Shown: positions 19,641 to 23,672 of the stretch, piece by piece | How the letters are laid out: each line of letters starts with the position of its first letter | Numbering within the stretch: the stretch's first letter is position 1 | Origin: Parcubacteria group bacterium | GTDB lineage: Bacteria; Patescibacteriota; Minisyncoccia; UBA6257; JACRHW01 | NCBI GenBank assembly: GCA_016211955.1 | Contig: JACRHX010000002.1 | Location: 1 to 23,672 of the forward strand | Reading direction: 5' to 3' | DNA length: 23,672 nt | The notes under the pieces: generated by a model | What the model was told of the DNA's origin: nothing | Database searches by the model: none | What the model saw: the letters and a program-made list of their open reading frames with translations, nothing else | Program-made: the position numbers and the translations under genes

Positions 19641-22600
19641 ATGTTTAATAAAATAATTTCGTGGTCGCTTGGTAATAAGGTCGTTGTTCTTGCGCTTGCC
19701 GGGCTTACGACCGTTATTGGTCTTTGGAGCGTTGTCACAATGAAGGTTGATATCCTACCAGATATCAATAAGCCAACCGTTACTGTGTTTGCAGAAAGTC
19801 CTGGTATGGCTGCTGAGGAGGTTGAGCGCCTTATCCTTAATCCTCTTGAATCAGCGCTTGCTGGCGCTCCTGGGGTTGATCGCATACGAAGCACAGCATC
19901 ATTTGCGCAGGCAACGATTAATATGGAATTTGCCTGGGGAAGCGACACCTTGCGTAATAGACAGATAGTACAAGAACGTTTGGCACAAGCAGTGTTGCCG
20001 CAGGGTGTAAAACCAACGCTCGGTCCGTCAACGTCTCTCCTCGGAGAAATCGCTTGGATTGGAATCACCTCGTCTGATCCAAAAATTTCACCAATGGAAC
20101 TTCGAACACTTGCAGATTGGACTATTCGTCCAGCGTTGCTCAAAATACCAGGAGTGGCAAATGTGCTTGTGATGGGTGGCGATGTTCGTGAGTGGCAGAT
20201 AAATATCGATGCCGAACGTATGCGTCGTTCTGGAGTAATGATTGACGACGTCCGTAAAAATGTAGAAAACACGCTTACGAATAAAAGCGGAGGTCTCCTT
20301 GTGGAGAATGAAAAAGAATTTGTTATTCGTATTCTTACAGCGCCAACCGAGGCTGCTGAATTACAGGATATTTCTATTGGGCGTAGTAGTATGGATGGAC
20401 GTCCTCTTCGGCTTGGTGATATTGCTTCGGTCGTAGAAGGGGCGAGTATTGTTCGTGGAAGCGGGGCAATCGATGGCAAGCCGGGTGTTATTTTGAGAAT
20501 TGTTAGACAACCGGATGCGCAGACACTTACGGTTACTGACGCGGTGAACGAAACATTTAAATCGCTCTCGGCTAGCCTTCCTGCCGGAGTAGAACTTCAC
20601 TCGAATCTTTTTCGACAAGAAAATTTTATTCGTGCAGGATTGGAAAATGTTGAACGGGCGCTTTTTGACGGCACCATCCTTGTTATTCTGGTGCTTATAA
20701 TCTTCCTCATGAATACGAGGACGACAATGATTACGCTCACAGCAATCCCATTGTCTATTCTTACAACGGCGATTGTGTTCAAGTCTTTTGGTCTTTCTGT
20801 AAACGTGATGACGCTTGGCGGTATTGCGGTCGCGGTGGGGGAACTTGTTGATGATGCGATAGTTGACGTGGAGAATATTTTTCGTCGTCTGCGTTTGTGG
20901 ATGTTGGGTGATAAGAAGGGGGATCGTGAGCAGATTGTTTTGATGGCATCGCAGGAGGTCCGTAATTCAATTGTATACGCAACAATACTTGTTGCGGTGG
21001 TATTTCTTCCGATATTCTTTATGCCGGGAATCGAAGGGCGTCTACTTATTGCCCTTGGGTCTGCATATCTCGTCTCTCTTTTTGCTTCGATGATGGTATC
21101 GCTTACAGTAACGCCCGTTCTTTCTGCCTTATTACTTAATGATGCATCACTTTCTGGGCATGAAAAAGAAACAAAAATTGTGCAAAGAATAAAAGAACGT
21201 ATTACACCGTGGATTTATTGGTGTATCGTTAACGTAAAGAAAATTGGTAGTATTACGGTAATCGCACTTTTGCTTACTGTAGGGATGTATTTTTTCGCAG
21301 GCAAAGAAGGAATTCCACCATTTAATGAAGGATCTATGGTGGCCATGGTTTTTTTGCCACCCGGTACAGCACTTTCCACAACGAACGAGTATATGATAAG
21401 ACTTGAAAATGCTATACGTGAAGTAAGGGGTGTGCGGCAGGTAAGTAACATCGCTGGGCGAGCATTGGCTGATCCGCATGGAGGTAGCGCGAATTCGAGC
21501 GAAGTTCAGATTGCAATTAAGCCAGGGTTTGAGGGTGAGCGTGATAGAATTTTTAAGGATATCCAGGCAGTACTTGATAGGTTTGGTGGAGCTGATTTTA
21601 GTTTGGGGCAGCCAATTACACATCGTGTAGAGATGCTACTTTCGGGGGTGCGTTCACCTATCGTGGTCAAGGTGTTTGGGGATGATCCGGATAAGATGGA
21701 TCGTGCGGCTAAACAAGTACTTTTCGAGCTTGGGAAACAAAGAGGAATATCAAATGCGCGTATACAACAGAACACAGTTGTTCCGGAATTTCGTATATAT
21801 GTTGATAGGAATCGACTTGCTGAATATGGTTTATCTTCTGGAGAGGTTGCCAATGATCTTGAAATGGGAATCATGGGGGATAACTTAGGACAGGTTCGTC
21901 TTGGCTCTGCTTCGGTCAATGTTATTGCGCGTTATGATGCGGAGTCTAAGGGGAGCATGGCGTCATTGCGTGACTTGGCGTTGCCGTTTATGGGTGCAAC
22001 ATCGGTGGGAAGTATAGGCGATGTTCGACTTGAGGGGGGGCGTAATAGCATTGATCATGAGGGGGGTAAGCGTGTTCTTGTGGTCTCTGCAAATTATCAG
22101 GGAACTGATGTCGTTGGCGCAGTTGGGGGGGCGAAAAGAGCGCTTGAATCTCAGAAACTTCCGACAGGAGTAACACTTTCCTTTGAGGGGAACTATAAAA
22201 GTCAAAAAGAGAATTCACAACGCTTGGCAATAGTATTTATTCTCGGAATACTCATGATTTTCGGTGTATTATATTATGCTTTTAAATCTATTCCGATTGT
22301 ACTTTTGGTGATGACAAATATTCCCACTGTTCTTATTGGTGGAATGGTCGGCGTGTGGCTTACGGGTGGATCAGTAAATTTAGCACATCTTGTTGGGTTT
22401 ATTTCACTCGCGGGGATTGTATCTCGAAACGGAATTATGTTGATTGGTCGCAGTTTGACGCTTGTGCAAAAGGAGAAACTATCCTTTGTACCCGAAACCA
22501 TTGTGAAGGCAACACTTGATCGTGTGGTACCAGTGTTAATGACTTCGCTCGTGGCAGCGCTTGCGCTTATTCCTCTTATTCTTTCGGGGGGTGATCCTGG

Positions 22601-22751
22601 CAAGGAGATGCTTAACCCATTGGCAGTGGTAATATTCGGAGGCCTTATTTCGTCGACAGTTATTTCGCTCTTTTTAACTCCTGCACTATTCTATCGTTTT
22701 GGGAAAGAGGCGGCGTTGCGTGGGGAGGAGGTAACATCGTCGGGATTCTAA
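19641..22751 (+). CDS. RND efflux permease, heavy-metal-like
   Basis: 1036 aa, full length. The duplicated layout is clear: TM1 at about residues 11-31, large porter loop, TM2-6 at about 335-485, TM7 near 535, second loop, TM8-12 at 850-1020. TM4 has VAVGELVDDAIVDVEN (about 396-411), with the acidic residues of the proton relay. The second loop begins PPFNEGSMVAMVFLPPGTAL and includes GRALADPHGGSANSSEV, a pattern of the heavy-metal (HME) branch; Met residues are present, but I cannot align them to the CusA Met ligands. Next to CsoR and Met-rich genes, copper or silver is the likely substrate. No outer-membrane channel gene lies in the window. Confidence 0.88.
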   Translation: MFNKIISWSLGNKVVVLALAGLTTVIGLWSVVTMKVDILPDINKPTVTVFAESPGMAAEEVERLILNPLESALAGAPGVDRIRSTASFAQATINMEFAWGSDTLRNRQIVQERLAQAVLPQGVKPTLGPSTSLLGEIAWIGITSSDPKISPMELRTLADWTIRPALLKIPGVANVLVMGGDVREWQINIDAERMRRSGVMIDDVRKNVENTLTNKSGGLLVENEKEFVIRILTAPTEAAELQDISIGRSSMDGRPLRLGDIASVVEGASIVRGSGAIDGKPGVILRIVRQPDAQTLTVTDAVNETFKSLSASLPAGVELHSNLFRQENFIRAGLENVERALFDGTILVILVLIIFLMNTRTTMITLTAIPLSILTTAIVFKSFGLSVNVMTLGGIAVAVGELVDDAIVDVENIFRRLRLWMLGDKKGDREQIVLMASQEVRNSIVYATILVAVVFLPIFFMPGIEGRLLIALGSAYLVSLFASMMVSLTVTPVLSALLLNDASLSGHEKETKIVQRIKERITPWIYWCIVNVKKIGSITVIALLLTVGMYFFAGKEGIPPFNEGSMVAMVFLPPGTALSTTNEYMIRLENAIREVRGVRQVSNIAGRALADPHGGSANSSEVQIAIKPGFEGERDRIFKDIQAVLDRFGGADFSLGQPITHRVEMLLSGVRSPIVVKVFGDDPDKMDRAAKQVLFELGKQRGISNARIQQNTVVPEFRIYVDRNRLAEYGLSSGEVANDLEMGIMGDNLGQVRLGSASVNVIARYDAESKGSMASLRDLALPFMGATSVGSIGDVRLEGGRNSIDHEGGKRVLVVSANYQGTDVVGAVGGAKRALESQKLPTGVTLSFEGNYKSQKENSQRLAIVFILGILMIFGVLYYAFKSIPIVLLVMTNIPTVLIGGMVGVWLTGGSVNLAHLVGFISLAGIVSRNGIMLIGRSLTLVQKEKLSFVPETIVKATLDRVVPVLMTSLVAALALIPLILSGGDPGKEMLNPLAVVIFGGLISSTVISLFLTPALFYRFGKEAALRGEEVTSSGF

Positions 22752-22755
22752 TACA

Positions 22756-22806
22756 ATGAACCACAACAATCATGGGCGTGAGCCGCCAAAGAGTATGGGT
22801 GAATAA
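22756..22806 (+). CDS. Possible 16-aa His-rich peptide
   Basis: ATG 22756 gives MNHNNHGREPPKSMGE and TAA at 22804-22806, 4 bases after the permease stop. Three His in six residues and a final Met fit a metal-binding tag, but the length makes chance likely, and it may be the stump of a longer decayed protein. Confidence 0.25.
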   Translation: MNHNNHGREPPKSMGE

Positions 22807-22845
22807 CAACGCAGTATAAAAATTATTTAAGTATTTAAAAAAACT

Positions 22846-23181
22846 ATGAACAACAATACAATAATCGCAGTAGTAGCAACCTTTGTTATCGCCGGTAGCG
22901 TCGGTTATACGGTCGGGAAAAATTCTGTTAATGTCGGTGCGCTTACCAAGGATAAGCAGGATTCAATCGTTATGATGAAGAAGCAGTTCGCAGATATTAA
23001 ACAGATGAGTGAAATGATGAAGTCTGGTGGTCTTGCTATGCAGGAGTTGGGAGAGAAGTATAAGGATGATATGATGATGAGTAAGGGGAAAGATATGCAG
23101 ATGATAGGGCAAAAATATATGAGTGAGGACGCAGACGCGACACGTGGTAACAACACAATGAATCAAATGATGGGTAACTAA
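22846..23181 (+). CDS. Met-rich membrane-anchored protein, putative copper binder
   Basis: 111 aa. An N-terminal helix (residues 5-24, IIAVVATFVIAGSVGYTVG) acts as anchor or signal. The exported part is helical, charged and rich in Met, about 19 in 85 residues, clustered as MM, MMM and MxM (QMSEMMKSGG, KDDMMMSKGKDMQMIG, NQMMGN). Methionine clusters bind Cu(I)/Ag(I) in extracytoplasmic copper proteins such as CusF, CopC and PcoE. I infer a copper scavenger that delivers to the RND pump. No His or Cys in the exported part. No Shine-Dalgarno site; the start follows an AT-rich leader. Confidence 0.7.
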   Translation: MNNNTIIAVVATFVIAGSVGYTVGKNSVNVGALTKDKQDSIVMMKKQFADIKQMSEMMKSGGLAMQELGEKYKDDMMMSKGKDMQMIGQKYMSEDADATRGNNTMNQMMGN

Positions 23182-23236
23182 TTCTGCGTATAAGTTTTTA
23201 GGGTTTATTTATGGGCGGTTTTGTAGTACGTGCTAT

Positions 23237-23672
23237 ATGTCACAGAAAAAACTTAAAAAAGTAAAATTAAAGGTTCATGGGATGCACTGCGCGAGCTGCG
23301 AGGTGCTGATTGAGAGAAGATGGAAGGAGATTGGTGGCGTTTGCAAGGTACATGTAAATCACGCAACGGGAAGGGCGGAGCTCTACTGCTTTGAGGAGCC
23401 AGACATATCTGTGCTCGAAGAGGCTATCAAGAAAGATGGATATCGTGTTTCGTTGTGGTTTGACACGGTAGTGTCACATGGCAATGAGATGAAAAATACG
23501 AAAAAAGACTACATTCAAATTGTAGCCATGTTTTTGGTTATCTTTGTCGGCTATCTAGTGTTTAAGCGTTTTGATCTCCTTCCTCGCCTTGGTATATCCG
23601 ATGGAATGAGCTACGGATTCGTATTTCTTATTGGGTTTGTTGCGGCGCTTTCTACGTGCTTGGCAGTAACAG
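23237..23672 (+). CDS. HMA domain fused to UreH/TauE-like membrane protein (3' partial)
   Basis: The frame is open from ATG 23237 to the window end (145 codons). Residues 9-75 are a heavy-metal-associated domain with VHGMHCASCEVLIE; the MxCxxC loop binds Cu(I). After a linker, a helix at about 94-112 (IVAMFLVIFVGYLVF) and a second starting YGFVFLIGFVAALSTCLAVT match the first helices of the UreH-2/sulfite-exporter type family often fused to HMA domains in Patescibacteria. It probably moves copper or reducing power across the membrane. It completes the metal block begun by csoR. Confidence 0.8.
   Translation, partial: MSQKKLKKVKLKVHGMHCASCEVLIERRWKEIGGVCKVHVNHATGRAELYCFEEPDISVLEEAIKKDGYRVSLWFDTVVSHGNEMKNTKKDYIQIVAMFLVIFVGYLVFKRFDLLPRLGISDGMSYGFVFLIGFVAALSTCLAVT

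Noticed and set aside
19607..20479. Minus-strand 290-codon frame inside the RND permease
   Set aside because: Fully antisense to a well-supported permease gene; Ser/Arg/Ile-rich shadow.

Overview
The window reads as a chromosomal segment of a Candidate Phyla Radiation (Patescibacteria, Parcubacteria-like) bacterium. That is inference: many very short uncharacterised membrane proteins, a LamG/PT-linker/protease/peptidoglycan-binding surface protein, a short VIT/CCC1 transporter, an HMA-plus-UreH-type membrane protein and moderate-to-low GC are all typical of those genomes, and no marker gene settles the lineage.

Layout. (1) 1-3271: end of a large modular secreted serine protease, then a run of small AT-rich genes for secreted or membrane proteins (YHYH-like, Excalibur, three unknown membrane proteins), one of them frameshifted at an A7 run. 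(2) 3272-3705: no intact gene; two strong hairpins resembling the right end of an IS200/IS605 element and a decayed minus-strand fragment. (3) 3706-6405: an unknown protein, a small HNH-like zinc protein, a solo DnaB C-terminal-domain paralogue that lacks its key catalytic residues, and a NYN-domain nuclease. (4) 6406-6775: a cluster of stable inverted repeats. (5) 6776-13111: mostly small orphan genes, many with strong Shine-Dalgarno sites, including a HExxH protein, a BI-1 family membrane protein, a secreted coiled-coil protein (minus strand), a methyltransferase, a dCMP-deaminase-like enzyme and a cold-shock protein; a 153-nt foldback element lies at 11328-11480. (6) 13182-17005: VIT-family transporter (minus strand, frameshifted at a G6 run), an ABC-F ATPase with a structured leader, the GTPase Obg and a gene of foreign look. 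(7) 17061-23672: a metal (most likely copper) resistance block: a CsoR-type repressor with its operator, a small His/Met membrane protein, an RND adaptor and permease pair, a Met-rich membrane-anchored protein, and the start of an HMA-UreH protein cut by the window edge.

How the genes work together. In the last block the repressor would sense Cu(I), the RND pair would move it out, and the Met-rich and HMA proteins would bind or hand over the metal. Elsewhere most genes look like single transcription units closed by clear intrinsic terminators. Two start styles coexist: eight genes carry a GGAGG-type site, while the housekeeping-like and metal genes have none and are probably leaderless or nearly so.
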